A DNA stretch of 64,000 nucleotides from JAVVHE01 sp032249695 (GTDB taxonomy: Bacteria; Pseudomonadota; Alphaproteobacteria; Sphingomonadales; Sphingomonadaceae), in NCBI GenBank assembly GCA_032249695.1, contig JAVVHE010000013.1, forward strand, positions 15,932 through 79,931. Direction: 5' to 3'. Shown here piece by piece: positions 8,972 to 17,443 of this stretch (the first letter of the stretch is position 1; the number at the start of each line of letters is the position of its first letter). The notes under the pieces are model-generated. The model worked only from the letters and a program-made list of their open reading frames with translations, searched no databases and was not told where the DNA came from. A program made the position numbers and the translations under genes.

Positions 8972-8986
8972 TGGTCGTCCTAACCC

Positions 8987-9703
8987 TCAGGCTGCCTGGC
9001 GCACGGTCGTCGACACGCCCTGCCCCTGAAGGACGCGTGCGAAGTTGCCGTGCTCGCGGATGTTGAACACGATGATCGGGATGGAGTTCTCGCGGCACAA
9101 AGCGACGGCGGTGGCGTCCATCACTTTGAGGTCGTCCGTAAGGACGCGCGAATAGCTGACCTCGTTGAACCGCGTCGCCTCGGGATCGCGCTTGGGGTCA
9201 GCAGTGTAGACGCCGTCGACGCTCGTTCCCTTGAACAGCGCGTCGACGCCCATCTCGGCCGCGCGCAGCGCCGCGCCGGTATCGGTTGAGAAGAAGGGCG
9301 CACCCACGCCCGCCGCGAACACGACGACGCGGCCCTTCTCCATGTGCCGGATCGCGCGGCGGCGGATGTAGGGCTCGCACACCGCGGGCATCGCGATCGC
9401 CGACTGGACACGCGTGTCGACACCAGCCTGTTCCAGCGCGTTCTGCAGCGCGAGGGCGTTCATGACGGTGGCGAGCATGCCCATATAATCCGCCTGCGCC
9501 CGCTCGAAGCCCTGCGCCGAAGCCGCCAGCCCACGGAAGATGTTGCCGCCACCGACGACGACGCAGACCTCGATGCCCAGCGCACGCGCATCGCGAATCT
9601 CGCCCGCCACACGTGCAGCGGTCGCGGGCTCGATGCCATACTGACCCGAACCCATCAGCACCTCGCCCGAAAGTTTCAAAAGAACGCGGGCGTAGGGGGG
9701 CAT
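8987..9703 (-). CDS. pyrH: uridylate kinase
   Basis: This bacterial-type UMP kinase phosphorylates UMP to UDP for pyrimidine nucleotide synthesis. From ATG 9703 the product is 238 residues. It opens RVLLKLSGEVLMG and contains VVVGGGNIFRG, KGTSVDGVYTADPKRDP and MDATAVALCRE, all hallmarks of the amino-acid-kinase fold of PyrH. The frame is open further upstream, but that stretch has no family similarity. It lies 73 bp after tsf and 15 bp before frr, in the usual rpsB-tsf-pyrH-frr order. Confidence 0.97.
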   Translation of the reverse strand: MPPYARVLLKLSGEVLMGSGQYGIEPATAARVAGEIRDARALGIEVCVVVGGGNIFRGLAASAQGFERAQADYMGMLATVMNALALQNALEQAGVDTRVQSAIAMPAVCEPYIRRRAIRHMEKGRVVVFAAGVGAPFFSTDTGAALRAAEMGVDALFKGTSVDGVYTADPKRDPEATRFNEVSYSRVLTDDLKVMDATAVALCRENSIPIIVFNIREHGNFARVLQGQGVSTTVRQAA

Positions 9704-9776
9704 GGGCACCGTGCGGCTGTGAACGGGCGCAAGGCCGACAAGCCCCGCGCCCGAAGGGTCCAAAACGGCGGAAGCC

Positions 9777-10706
9777 TTAAGCCTGCCCAGCGGCTGCCGC
9801 AACCTCGGCGGCGAAGTCGGAGGCTTGCTTTTCGATGCCTTCGCCCAGCTGCAGGCGAGCGAAGGCCGTGATCGTGATCGGCGCACCCGCCTGCTTGGCT
9901 GCGCCCGCTACCACGTCTTGCACCTTCGTCTTGCCGTCAATCACGAAAATCTGCGTCAGCAGTGCGTTCTCCTGCGCGAACTTGCGCACGCCCCCCTCGA
10001 TCATCTTTTCGATAATGTCGGCCGGTTTGCCGCTCTCGGCCGCCTTCTCGCGCGCCACCGCGCGCTCACGCTCCAGCACCGCCGGGTCGAGGTCGTCGGG
10101 GGACAGTGCGACCGGAAAGGCAGCCGCCGCGTGCATCGCCAGCTGACGGCCAAGCGTCTCCAGCGCCTCGCGCGGAGCAGCCGACTCCAGCCCGATCAGC
10201 ACGCCGATCTTGCCCAGCCCGTCGGCCGCCGGGTTGTGGACGTAGCTTGCCACGAGACCCTGGCCGACCTCGACGGTCGCCGCGCGACGCAGCGTCTGGT
10301 GCTCGCCGATCGTCAGCACGTTGTTCGTCAGCTTGTCGCGCACGGTGCCCTCGCCGCCCGGATAGGCGGCGTTGAGGATCGCCTCGACGTCCGAGCCGAC
10401 ATCGAGCGCAACCGCAGTCGCGGCGCGCACGAACTCTTGGAACTGCGCATTCTTGGCGACGAAATCGGTCTCGGAATTGACCTCGACCGCCGCGCCCTTC
10501 AGCCCGTCGACGACGACGCCGACCAGCCCCTCGGCAGCGGTGCGGCCCGCCTTCTTCTGCGCAGCTGCCAATCCCTTGGAGCGCAGCCAATCGACCGCCT
10601 TCTCCATGTCGCCGTCATTCTCGGCAAGCGCCTTCTTGCAATCCATCATACCGGCGCCGGTGCGCTCGCGCAGGTCGCGGACCGTCGCCGCGGTGATCTC
10701 GGCCAT
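9777..10706 (-). CDS. tsf: elongation factor Ts
   Basis: This 309-residue guanine-nucleotide exchange factor regenerates EF-Tu-GTP. The N-terminal UBA-like domain has VRDLRERTGAGMMDCKKAL. The core has ALEVNSETDFV-like sequence (here AAVEVNSETDFVAKN) and the C-terminal part GGVRKFAQENALLTQ. Length is typical. It is downstream of rpsB with a 172-bp gap that holds an extragenic palindrome (10735-10824). Confidence 0.98.
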   Translation of the reverse strand: MAEITAATVRDLRERTGAGMMDCKKALAENDGDMEKAVDWLRSKGLAAAQKKAGRTAAEGLVGVVVDGLKGAAVEVNSETDFVAKNAQFQEFVRAATAVALDVGSDVEAILNAAYPGGEGTVRDKLTNNVLTIGEHQTLRRAATVEVGQGLVASYVHNPAADGLGKIGVLIGLESAAPREALETLGRQLAMHAAAAFPVALSPDDLDPAVLERERAVAREKAAESGKPADIIEKMIEGGVRKFAQENALLTQIFVIDGKTKVQDVVAGAAKQAGAPITITAFARLQLGEGIEKQASDFAAEVAAAAGQA

Positions 10707-10734
10707 TGTGACTTACCTCGGTTCAAATGTTTGC

Positions 10735-10824
10735 GTCATCCCAGCGCAAGCTGGGGACTGGCGCCTCCACGCGCACCCTCAGGCGCACGTCGCGAGGTCA
10801 GATCCAAGCTTGCGCCGGGATGAC
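10735..10824. repeat. REP-like extragenic palindrome between rpsB and tsf
   Basis: The outer arms GTCATCCCAGCGCAAGCT (10735-10752) and AGCTTGCGCCGGGATGAC (10807-10824) are nearly perfect inverted copies. They flank about 50 bp that also contains a small inverted repeat. This is the form of the GTCATCCCGGCGNAAGC repeat family common between genes of alphaproteobacteria. It could stabilise the rpsB mRNA 3' end and reduce tsf expression relative to rpsB. Confidence 0.75.
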
Positions 10825-10878
10825 GGCTGAGGACTGCAAACTCCGCCGCGCCCTATCCGAGCGCGCAGCGGCGCTCAA

Positions 10879-11691
10879 CTAGGCCGCGACCGGTTCGCCC
10901 TGCGGCTCTGCCGGCACGAACTCGGGCGCAGGCTCGGCTGCCAGAACCGGTTCGGGCATCGGTTCGGCCGCCGCACCCATGTCGACGCCGAAATCGCGCT
11001 GGCGATCGGTGCGGCCGCTGAGGATCGCGTCGGCGACCGCCTCGCAATAGAGCTTCACGGCGCGGCTGGCGTCGTCATTGCCCGGAACCGGGAAAGCGAT
11101 CCCTTCGGGCGACACGTTCGTATCGAGGATCGCGATCACCGGAATGCCCAGCGTATTCGCTTCCTTGACCGCGAGCGCCTCCTTGTTGACGTCGATCACG
11201 AACATCACGTCCGGTAGCCCGCCCATGTCGCGGATGCCGCCCAGTGACGCTTCGAACTTGTCGCGCTCGCGCGTGAGCTTCAGCACTTCCTTCTTGGTCA
11301 GGCCCGCGGTGTCGCCGCTCAGCTGCTCCTCCAGCTGCTTGAAACGCTTGATCGAGCCGCTGATCGTCTTCCAGTTGGTGAGCATTCCGCCCAGCCAGCG
11401 GTGGTTGACGAAATGCTGGCCCGAACGGCGCGCCGCCTCGGCAATCGGCTCTTGCGCCTGGCGTTTGGTGCCGACGAACAGCACCTTGCCGCCTGCCTGC
11501 ACTGTGGAGCGCACGAAATCTAGCGCGCGCGCGAACAGCGGCACGGTCTGCGACAGGTCGATAATATGAACACCGTTGCGGTCCCCAAAGATGTAGGGGG
11601 CCATGCGCGGGTTCCAGCGGTGCGTCTGGTGCCCGAAGTGCGCGCCCGCTTCGATAAGCTGGGTCATCGTGACGGCCGGTGCGGCTGCCAT
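10879..11691 (-). CDS. rpsB: 30S ribosomal protein S2
   Basis: This 270-residue primary component of the small subunit shows the S2 signatures TMTQLIEAGAHFGHQTHRWNPRMAPY (split motif: AGAHFGHQTHRWNPRM), NHRWLGGMLTNWKT and DVMFVIDVNKEALAVKEA. The C-terminal ~40 residues are an acidic Ala/Pro/Glu-rich tail (ending EPQGEPVAA), longer than in E. coli but common in sphingomonads. It begins the minus-strand cluster that runs to fabZ. Confidence 0.98.
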   Translation of the reverse strand: MAAAPAVTMTQLIEAGAHFGHQTHRWNPRMAPYIFGDRNGVHIIDLSQTVPLFARALDFVRSTVQAGGKVLFVGTKRQAQEPIAEAARRSGQHFVNHRWLGGMLTNWKTISGSIKRFKQLEEQLSGDTAGLTKKEVLKLTRERDKFEASLGGIRDMGGLPDVMFVIDVNKEALAVKEANTLGIPVIAILDTNVSPEGIAFPVPGNDDASRAVKLYCEAVADAILSGRTDRQRDFGVDMGAAAEPMPEPVLAAEPAPEFVPAEPQGEPVAA

Positions 11692-11731
11692 AGGTTGTCT
11701 CTCCTCGCCAGTTTGTCCTCACGCGGGCGGA

Positions 11732-11753
11732 GCCCCGGACCGAAATCCGGGGC
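11732..11753. repeat. short palindrome upstream of rpsB
   Basis: GCCCCGGA (11732-11739) and TCCGGGGC (11746-11753) form a perfect 8-bp stem with a 6-nt loop, in the divergent region between rpsB and the DUF3597 gene. It could be an extragenic repeat or part of the rpsB leader. A similar palindrome lies inside pgl (14145-14161). Confidence 0.4.
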
Positions 11754-11900
11754 ACCGGCTATGTTGCCCGCGCTGTGGGATGTGGGTGCCATTAGCCACG
11801 GCGCCGCACAATTGCAACATCGGGCAACTACGGGGTGGCGACGGAGCGTTTGCGCGCGGGGCGCGTTGGGACGGAACAGCAACGATGGAGCAATGAACAG

Positions 11901-12269
11901 ATGAGCATCTTCGGCCGCATCAAGGATGCGATCCTCGGCCATGCCGAGGCGCAGCAGGCCCAGCCCGCGCCGGCTCAGGCCGCCCCCGCGCCGACGCAGC
12001 AGGTGCAGGAGGCGCAGCACGCGCCCGCGCGTCAGGTGGATATCGAGGCGACGCTAGAGGACATGGAGCGGCAGAAGGGTGTCGATCTCAACTGGCGCAA
12101 CTCGATTGTTGACCTGATGAAGCTGATCGACCTCGATCCAAGCTTGGAAAACCGCAAGGAGCTGGCGCACGAGCTGGGCTATAGCGGCGAGCTCAACGGG
12201 TCGGCCGAGATGAACATCTGGCTGCACCGCCAGGTGATGGACAAGCTGCGGAGTGGCGGGCTGGGCTGA
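11901..12269 (+). CDS. DUF3597 domain protein
   Basis: This small protein (122 residues) has an N-terminal MSIFGRIKDAILGH segment, an Ala/Gln/Pro linker (about 17-45) and a conserved C-terminal domain. That domain contains NWRNSIVDLMKLIDLD, RKELAHELGY and NIWLHRQVMDKL, the DUF3597 pattern. Proteins of this family are of unknown function; the linker and helical domain suggest a small binding or LysM-independent envelope/stress protein, but nothing in the sequence decides it. I start at ATG 11901 because GGAG lies 11 bp upstream and the family begins with MSIFG. It is a single-gene unit closed by the terminator at 12334-12358. Confidence 0.85.
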   Translation: MSIFGRIKDAILGHAEAQQAQPAPAQAAPAPTQQVQEAQHAPARQVDIEATLEDMERQKGVDLNWRNSIVDLMKLIDLDPSLENRKELAHELGYSGELNGSAEMNIWLHRQVMDKLRSGGLG

Positions 12270-12333
12270 AGTTCCGGCGCACTGAGCGCCCCCCGGACTG
12301 CTGAAACGACATGCACCGCCGGACGCGTCGCTT

Positions 12334-12358
12334 GCGTTCAGCGGTTGAACGCCTTTTT
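12334..12358 (+). terminator. intrinsic terminator after the DUF3597 gene, just upstream of zwf
   Basis: GCGTTCA (12334-12340) pairs with TGAACGC (12346-12352) around a 5-nt loop and is followed by CTTTTTA. This is a textbook rho-independent terminator. It ends only 26 bp before the zwf start codon, leaving little room for a separate zwf promoter. Confidence 0.8.
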
Positions 12359-12384
12359 ATGTGGCGCCAGTCCGGAGACCCGCC

Positions 12385-13839
12385 GTGTCCGCCCCCACCA
12401 CGCTCGTCCTGTTCGGCGCGACCGGCGACCTCGCGCAGCGCATGCTATTTCCGGCCCTTTACCATCTCTGGCGCGAAGGGCGGCTGTCAGCCGGTTTGCG
12501 CTTCGTGGGCGCCGCGCGGTCGGAGCTTTCGGATGACAGTTTCCGCGGCCGCGTCGCCGATTCGCTGAGCAAGCGCGCTGCGCCCCAGCTGGCCGACGAC
12601 GCAGCGATCCGCGAATTCGCGGCGCGATGGTGCTACGTCGCGGCAGACGCCGAGAAGCCGGATGGCCTCGCGCCGCTCAAGTCCGCGCTCGGCGAATCCG
12701 CTCCGCCCGCGCTCTACTATCTCGCCACCGCGCCGCAGCTGTTCGGCCCGATCGCGCAGGCGCTCGCCGCGGCCGGCCTCGCCGGGCGGGACACGCGCGT
12801 AATGGTCGAAAAACCGATCGGCCGCGATCTCGCCAGCTCGATGCTGGTGAACGACGCGCTGGCAGCCGTCTTCAGTGAAGAGCAGATTTTCCGCGTCGAC
12901 CATTATCTCGGCAAAGAGACCGTCCAGAACCTGTTGGCGCTGCGCTTCGGCAATGCGCTGTTTGAGCCGCTCTGGGGCGCGCAGGGCGTGGCCTATGTGG
13001 AGATCACAGTCGCTGAGACCGTGGGGCTGGAGGACCGCGCCGGCTATTACGAGGGCGCGGGTGCGCTGCGCGACATGATGCAAAACCATGTGCTCCAGCT
13101 GCTCGCGCTGGTCGCGATGGAGCCGCCCGCGAGCATCGACGCGCCCGCCATCCGCAACGAGAAGGTGAAGGTGCTGCGCTGCCTGCGCCCGCTGACTGCA
13201 GCGAGCGTCGAGAAGCTGGCGGTGGCCGGGCAGTACGGGCCGGGGACGAGCGACGGGCAAAGCGTGCGCGGCTACGCCGACGAACTGGGCCGCGCCAGCC
13301 GCACCGAGACGTTTGCAGCGGTGCGCGCCGACATCGAGAACTGGCGCTGGGCGGGCGTGCCCTTCTACCTGCGCACGGGCAAGCGCATGGCGCGCCGCTT
13401 CACCGAAATTGTTGTCCATTTTCGGCCCGTTCCGCACTCGATCTTCGAGCGCGCGGGCGGACGGCTGAGCCCGAACAAGCTGATCCTTAACCTGCAGCCC
13501 GACGAGGACATTCAGCTGACGCTGATGGCCAAGGAGCCCGGTCTCGAGCAGGACGGAGCGCGGCTGCGCGAGCTCCCGCTCGACCTCAGCCTAGCCCAGG
13601 CGTTCCCGGACGCTCGGCGGCGGATCGCCTACGAGCGGCTGCTGCTCGATGCGCTGGCGGGCAACCAGACCCTCTTCGTGCGGCGCGACGAGGTCGAGGC
13701 TGCGTGGGCGTGGGTCGACTCGATTTATGCGGCGTGGGCGGAGGCGGAAGTGGCACCCAGGCCTTATGCATCAGGCAGCTTTGGCCCGAGCGCGTCGATC
13801 GCGCTGCCAGAACGATTCGGGCACTCATGGCATGAGTGA
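12385..13839 (+). CDS. zwf: glucose-6-phosphate 1-dehydrogenase
   Basis: This 484-residue enzyme oxidises glucose 6-phosphate to 6-phosphogluconolactone with NAD(P)+, the entry to the Entner-Doudoroff route. The Rossmann motif LVLFGATGDLAQRMLFPAL is at the N-terminus. The active-site signature FRVDHYLGKETVQN is intact, with the EKPIGRD motif before it. The GTG at 12385 is preferred over the upstream GTG at 12361 because GGAGA precedes it by 6 bp and the length then matches the family. The last codons overlap the start of pgl by 8 bp, so the operon is translationally coupled. Confidence 0.97.
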   Translation: MSAPTTLVLFGATGDLAQRMLFPALYHLWREGRLSAGLRFVGAARSELSDDSFRGRVADSLSKRAAPQLADDAAIREFAARWCYVAADAEKPDGLAPLKSALGESAPPALYYLATAPQLFGPIAQALAAAGLAGRDTRVMVEKPIGRDLASSMLVNDALAAVFSEEQIFRVDHYLGKETVQNLLALRFGNALFEPLWGAQGVAYVEITVAETVGLEDRAGYYEGAGALRDMMQNHVLQLLALVAMEPPASIDAPAIRNEKVKVLRCLRPLTAASVEKLAVAGQYGPGTSDGQSVRGYADELGRASRTETFAAVRADIENWRWAGVPFYLRTGKRMARRFTEIVVHFRPVPHSIFERAGGRLSPNKLILNLQPDEDIQLTLMAKEPGLEQDGARLRELPLDLSLAQAFPDARRRIAYERLLLDALAGNQTLFVRRDEVEAAWAWVDSIYAAWAEAEVAPRPYASGSFGPSASIALPERFGHSWHE

Positions 13840-14551
13840 GTGGGTGGAATACGCTGACCGCTCCGCATGGGCGGAGGGCGTAGCGCGCGCCTGCGCGTGG
13901 GCGATCGAGCGCGGCTACGAGCACAAGCGCCCGGCTCGGGCGGCGCTGGCGGGAGGCTCAACTCCGGCCGCCGTCTACCCGCTGCTGTTCGCGATGCGCC
14001 TGAACTGGGCAGCGGTGGAGTTGACCGTATCCGACGAGCGCGTGGTGTCCGAGGACGATCCGCTCAGCAACATCGGCGCGCTGCGGCGGGCGGCGGCGGG
14101 GACGCTGGCGGCAGCGGCGCACATCGTTTCCCTTGAAACGTTAGCCCGGCCTGAAGCCGGGGCCGGCCCCCTTGCCGCCGGAACGGCGGCGCCGCTGGGC
14201 GGCCGCCCGGGCGCGGGCCAGGTCCGCGCCGACGGGGGGAGATACGACCTCATCTGGGCCGGGTGCGGCGAGGACGGGCACGCGCTGGGCTGGTTCCACG
14301 GCCCCGACCGCGCAGCGTGGGAGGAGGGCTCCTCTGGCGTCGCGCGCGTGCGCCCCGATCCGCCGCCCGCCTCCACCGGATCGGTGCCGCGCCTGACGCT
14401 GACCCGCACCGCCGCCGCCCGCGCGCACACGATTATCCTCGCCGCGACCGGCCATCCGAAGCGTGCCGTCCTCGAAACGGCTGCTGATAAAGCCCTGCCG
14501 GTGGCCCATCTGCTAAGCTTCCCCCAAACCCAGGTGCATTGGGCGCCATGA
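13832..14551 (+). CDS. pgl: 6-phosphogluconolactonase
   Basis: This 239-residue protein hydrolyses 6-phosphogluconolactone to 6-phosphogluconate. The glucosamine-6-phosphate-isomerase-like fold shows AALAGGSTPAAVYPLL, a SDERVVSEDDPLSNIG phosphate-binding stretch and CGEDGHALGWFHG (usual family form GEDGHTASLFPG). Between these motifs, about residues 105-133 form an Ala/Gly/Pro-rich insert encoded by a palindromic DNA stretch (14144-14225), which looks like an extragenic repeat captured in frame. The changed TAS motif (ALG) is unusual, but the catalytic Glu-Asp-Gly-His core remains. The start overlaps zwf; the stop overlaps the edd ATG (ATGA). Confidence 0.9.
   Translation: MSEWVEYADRSAWAEGVARACAWAIERGYEHKRPARAALAGGSTPAAVYPLLFAMRLNWAAVELTVSDERVVSEDDPLSNIGALRRAAAGTLAAAAHIVSLETLARPEAGAGPLAAGTAAPLGGRPGAGQVRADGGRYDLIWAGCGEDGHALGWFHGPDRAAWEEGSSGVARVRPDPPPASTGSVPRLTLTRTAAARAHTIILAATGHPKRAVLETAADKALPVAHLLSFPQTQVHWAP
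14144..14225. repeat. palindromic GC-rich insert inside pgl
   Basis: CCCGGC-CTGAA-GCCGGG (14145-14161) is followed by further self-complementary blocks such as GCCGCCGGAACGGCGGC. The stretch encodes only Ala/Gly/Pro/Arg residues and separates two conserved Pgl motifs. Its form resembles the intergenic palindrome at 11732-11753. Confidence 0.5.
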
Positions 14552-16449
14552 CCCTCCACCCCACCATCGAGCGCGTCACCGAGCGCATCGCCCAGCGCAG
14601 CGCCCCCTCCCGCCGCACCTATCTCGACCTGATCGAGCGCGCCCGCGACGCTGGCGTGCAGCGGCAGCGCTTGAGCTGCGGGAACCTCGCCCACGGCTTC
14701 GCAGCAGCGCTGGAGGACAAGCCCGCGCTCAGTGGCAACCGCATGCCCAATCTGGGCATCGTCACCAGCTACAACGATATGCTGAGCGCGCATCAGCCGC
14801 TCGGGCGCTATCCCGAGATCCTGAAGATCGCAGCGCGCGAGCGGGGCGCGACTGCGCAGGTCGCGGGCGGCGTCCCCGCGATGTGCGATGGCGTCACCCA
14901 GGGCCAGTTGGGCATGGAGCTGAGCCTGTTCAGCCGCGACACCATCGCTCTGGGAACCGCAGTCGCGCTCTCTCACGCGATGTTTGACGGCGCGCTGCTG
15001 CTGGGCGTCTGCGACAAGATCGTGCCGGGCCTGCTGATCGGAGCCCTGCGGTTCGGTCATTTGCCCACAATCCTCGTCCCCGGCGGCCCGATGCCGACGG
15101 GCATTCCGAACCGGGAGAAGGCGCGCGTTCGCCAGCTCTATGCCGAGGGCAAGGTGGGGCGAGAGGAGCTGCTGGCCGCCGAAAGCGCGAGCTACCATTC
15201 GCCCGGCACCTGCACCTTCTACGGCACCGCCAACTCGAACCAGATGATGATGGAGCTGATGGGCCTCCACATCCCCGGCACGGCGTTCGTCCAGCCCCAA
15301 TCAGCGCTGCGCCCCAAGCTGACCGCGGCGGCCGCGCATCGCTGCGCCGAGATCACGGCCTTCGGCGCCGACTACCGGCCGCTGGGGCTGTGCGTCGACG
15401 AACGCGCGATCGTGAACGCGATTGTCGGCCTGCACGCGACGGGCGGCTCGACCAACCACGCCATCCACCTGCCCGCGATCGCGCGCGCGGCGGGGATCGT
15501 GATCGACTGGACCGACATGGACGAGCTGTCGTCCGCGGTGCCGCTGCTGGCTCGCGTCTACCCCAACGGCTCGGCCGACGTGAACGGCTTCCACGCCGCC
15601 GGCGGGCTCGGCTTCGTCGCGCGCGAGCTGCTCAATGCGGGACTGCTGCACGGCGATATCCTGACCGTGAGCGCGGGCGGGTTCGCCGACTACACGCGCG
15701 AGCCGGCGCTGGAGGACGGTGCGCTTGTGTGGCGCGATGCTCCGGCGGAGAGCGGCGACGAGACGATCCTGCGCGGGGTGGGCCAGCCGTTCAGGGCGGA
15801 CGGCGGGATGCGGCTGCTGGAAGGCAATCTGGGCCGCTGCATCATCAAGACGAGCGCGGTCGACCGCGAGCGCTGGGTCGTGGAAGCGCCGTGCCGCGTG
15901 TTTTCGGCTCAGGAGGACGTGCTGCGCGCGTTCAAGGCTGGCGAACTTTCGCAGGATACCGTGGTGGTGGTCCGCTTCCAGGGCCCGGCGGCGAACGGCA
16001 TGCCCGAGCTGCACAAGCTGACGCCGTCACTCGGCGTGCTCCAGGATCGCGGCTTCAAGGTCGCGCTGGTGACCGACGGGCGGATGAGCGGCGCGTCCGG
16101 CAAGGTGCCCGCCGCGATTCACGTGACGCCCGAGGCGTTCCACGGCGGGCCGCTGGCGCGGCTGCGCGACGGCGACGTGGTGCGCGTCGACGCGGTGAAC
16201 GGCACGCTGTCGACCACCGCCGACCTGTCGAGCCGCCCAGTCATTGAGACGCAGATCGACACGCCCGGCGTCGGCCGCGAGCTGTTTGCGCTGTTCCGCA
16301 TGCACTCTGGCAGCGCGGAGACAGGCGCGAGCGCGATCCTCGATGCGATGGACTCCATGTTCGCCGCACGCTCCCCTCTCCCTCCCGCCGACCCGGCTGT
16401 CTCTCTCCCACATGCTGGAGAGGGGGCCGAGCGGCGGCTAGCGCCGTGA
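14548..16449 (+). CDS. edd: phosphogluconate dehydratase
   Basis: This 633-residue [4Fe-4S] dehydratase of the IlvD/Edd family converts 6-phosphogluconate to 2-keto-3-deoxy-6-phosphogluconate. Family motifs are GIVTSYNDMLSAHQP, PAMCDGVTQGQ, DKIVPGLLIGALRFGH, GTCTFYGTANSNQMMME and TDGRMSGASGKVPAAIHVTPE. The last ~25 residues (after MDSMFAARS) are Pro/Ala/Arg-rich and encoded by a CTCTCCC/GGGAGAG palindrome, so the native C-terminus seems to have been extended by a repeat. The ATG overlaps the pgl stop (ATGA). The gene lies 28 bp before glk. Confidence 0.97.
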   Translation: MTLHPTIERVTERIAQRSAPSRRTYLDLIERARDAGVQRQRLSCGNLAHGFAAALEDKPALSGNRMPNLGIVTSYNDMLSAHQPLGRYPEILKIAARERGATAQVAGGVPAMCDGVTQGQLGMELSLFSRDTIALGTAVALSHAMFDGALLLGVCDKIVPGLLIGALRFGHLPTILVPGGPMPTGIPNREKARVRQLYAEGKVGREELLAAESASYHSPGTCTFYGTANSNQMMMELMGLHIPGTAFVQPQSALRPKLTAAAAHRCAEITAFGADYRPLGLCVDERAIVNAIVGLHATGGSTNHAIHLPAIARAAGIVIDWTDMDELSSAVPLLARVYPNGSADVNGFHAAGGLGFVARELLNAGLLHGDILTVSAGGFADYTREPALEDGALVWRDAPAESGDETILRGVGQPFRADGGMRLLEGNLGRCIIKTSAVDRERWVVEAPCRVFSAQEDVLRAFKAGELSQDTVVVVRFQGPAANGMPELHKLTPSLGVLQDRGFKVALVTDGRMSGASGKVPAAIHVTPEAFHGGPLARLRDGDVVRVDAVNGTLSTTADLSSRPVIETQIDTPGVGRELFALFRMHSGSAETGASAILDAMDSMFAARSPLPPADPAVSLPHAGEGAERRLAP

Positions 16450-16477
16450 GGTCGGCCTCGGCGACGGCGGCGCACGC

Positions 16478-17443
16478 ATGACCGCTCTCGTCGCGATCGA
16501 CGTCGGGGGTACTCACGCGCGCTTCGCCGTCGCCGCGCTGCGCCCCGGCGCGCCGCCAACGCTGGGCACCACGGTCAAGCTCAAGGCCGCCGACTTCCCG
16601 ACGCTCGGCGCGGCCTACCATGCGTTCGCGGCGCAGGCGGGGGGCAAGCTGCCGCCGCGCGCCGCGCTCGCGGTCGCCTGCCCGGTCGATGGCGATCTGC
16701 TCAAGCTCACCAACAGCCCGTGGGTGCTGCGCACGTCGGCGCTGCCGGCCGAGCTTGGCCTTGAACGGCTGCTGGTCTTGAACGATTTCGGCGCGGTCAC
16801 CCATGCCATCCCGCGCCTCGAACCCGACGCGCTCCTCCACCTCTGCGGCCCCGATAGTCCGCTCCCCGGCAACGGCCCGATCGCGGTCGTCGGCCCTGGC
16901 ACGGGCCTCGGCGTCGGGCTGCTGCTGCGCCGCGACGGCCACACCCACGTCGTCGAGACCGAGGGCGGCCACATGGACTTCGCCCCCGTCGACGCGATCG
17001 AGGACGCGCTGCTCGTCCGCCTGCGCCAGCACTATGGCCGCGTGTCGGTCGAGCGCATCGTGTCGGGCCCGGGCCTTGCGCACATCTACGAGGCGCTCGC
17101 AGCGCATGAGGGCCGTCCGGTGAAGCTGTCGGGCGATGCCGAGCTGTGGGCGGCAGCGAGCGAGGGATCGGACGACCTCGCCGCGCGGGCGCTCGAGCGC
17201 TGGTGCCTCGCGCTCGGCTGCGTCGCCGGCAATCTGGCGCTCGCGCACGGCGCCAAGGCGGTCGTGCTCGCGGGCGGGCTGCCGCCGCGCATTCTGCCGC
17301 AGCTGCTGAGCGGCGGCTTCGAGCAGCGCTTCCGCGCCAAGGGCCGTTTTGAGGCGATGATGGGTTCGATCCCCGTCCGTGTCTGCATCCACCCCGAGCC
17401 GGGCCTGCTGGGCGCGGCCGCCGCCTTCGAGGCCGAAGCATGA
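16478..17443 (+). CDS. glk: glucokinase
   Basis: This 321-residue bacterial glucokinase (Glk family, not ROK) phosphorylates glucose to glucose 6-phosphate, feeding zwf. The N-terminal ATP-binding loop is VAIDVGGTHARFAVAAL. Sugar-binding and hinge motifs include VLNDFGAVTHAIP, VVGPGTGLGVGLLL and VETEGGHMDFAP. The adenosine motif VVLAGGLPPRI lies near the C-terminus. It overlaps eda by 4 bp (ATGA). Placing glk in the Entner-Doudoroff operon gives a complete glucose-to-pyruvate/glyceraldehyde-3-phosphate upper pathway in one transcript. Confidence 0.95.
   Translation: MTALVAIDVGGTHARFAVAALRPGAPPTLGTTVKLKAADFPTLGAAYHAFAAQAGGKLPPRAALAVACPVDGDLLKLTNSPWVLRTSALPAELGLERLLVLNDFGAVTHAIPRLEPDALLHLCGPDSPLPGNGPIAVVGPGTGLGVGLLLRRDGHTHVVETEGGHMDFAPVDAIEDALLVRLRQHYGRVSVERIVSGPGLAHIYEALAAHEGRPVKLSGDAELWAAASEGSDDLAARALERWCLALGCVAGNLALAHGAKAVVLAGGLPPRILPQLLSGGFEQRFRAKGRFEAMMGSIPVRVCIHPEPGLLGAAAAFEAEA

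Noticed and set aside
10707..10878. Small gene between tsf and rpsB
   Set aside because: The only content is the REP-like palindrome; frames have no start with a ribosome-binding site.
12331..12362. RpoH-like promoter (CTTG-N17-CCTTTTTATG) overlapping the zwf terminator
   Set aside because: The -10 part departs from the consensus and is better explained as the terminator T-tract.
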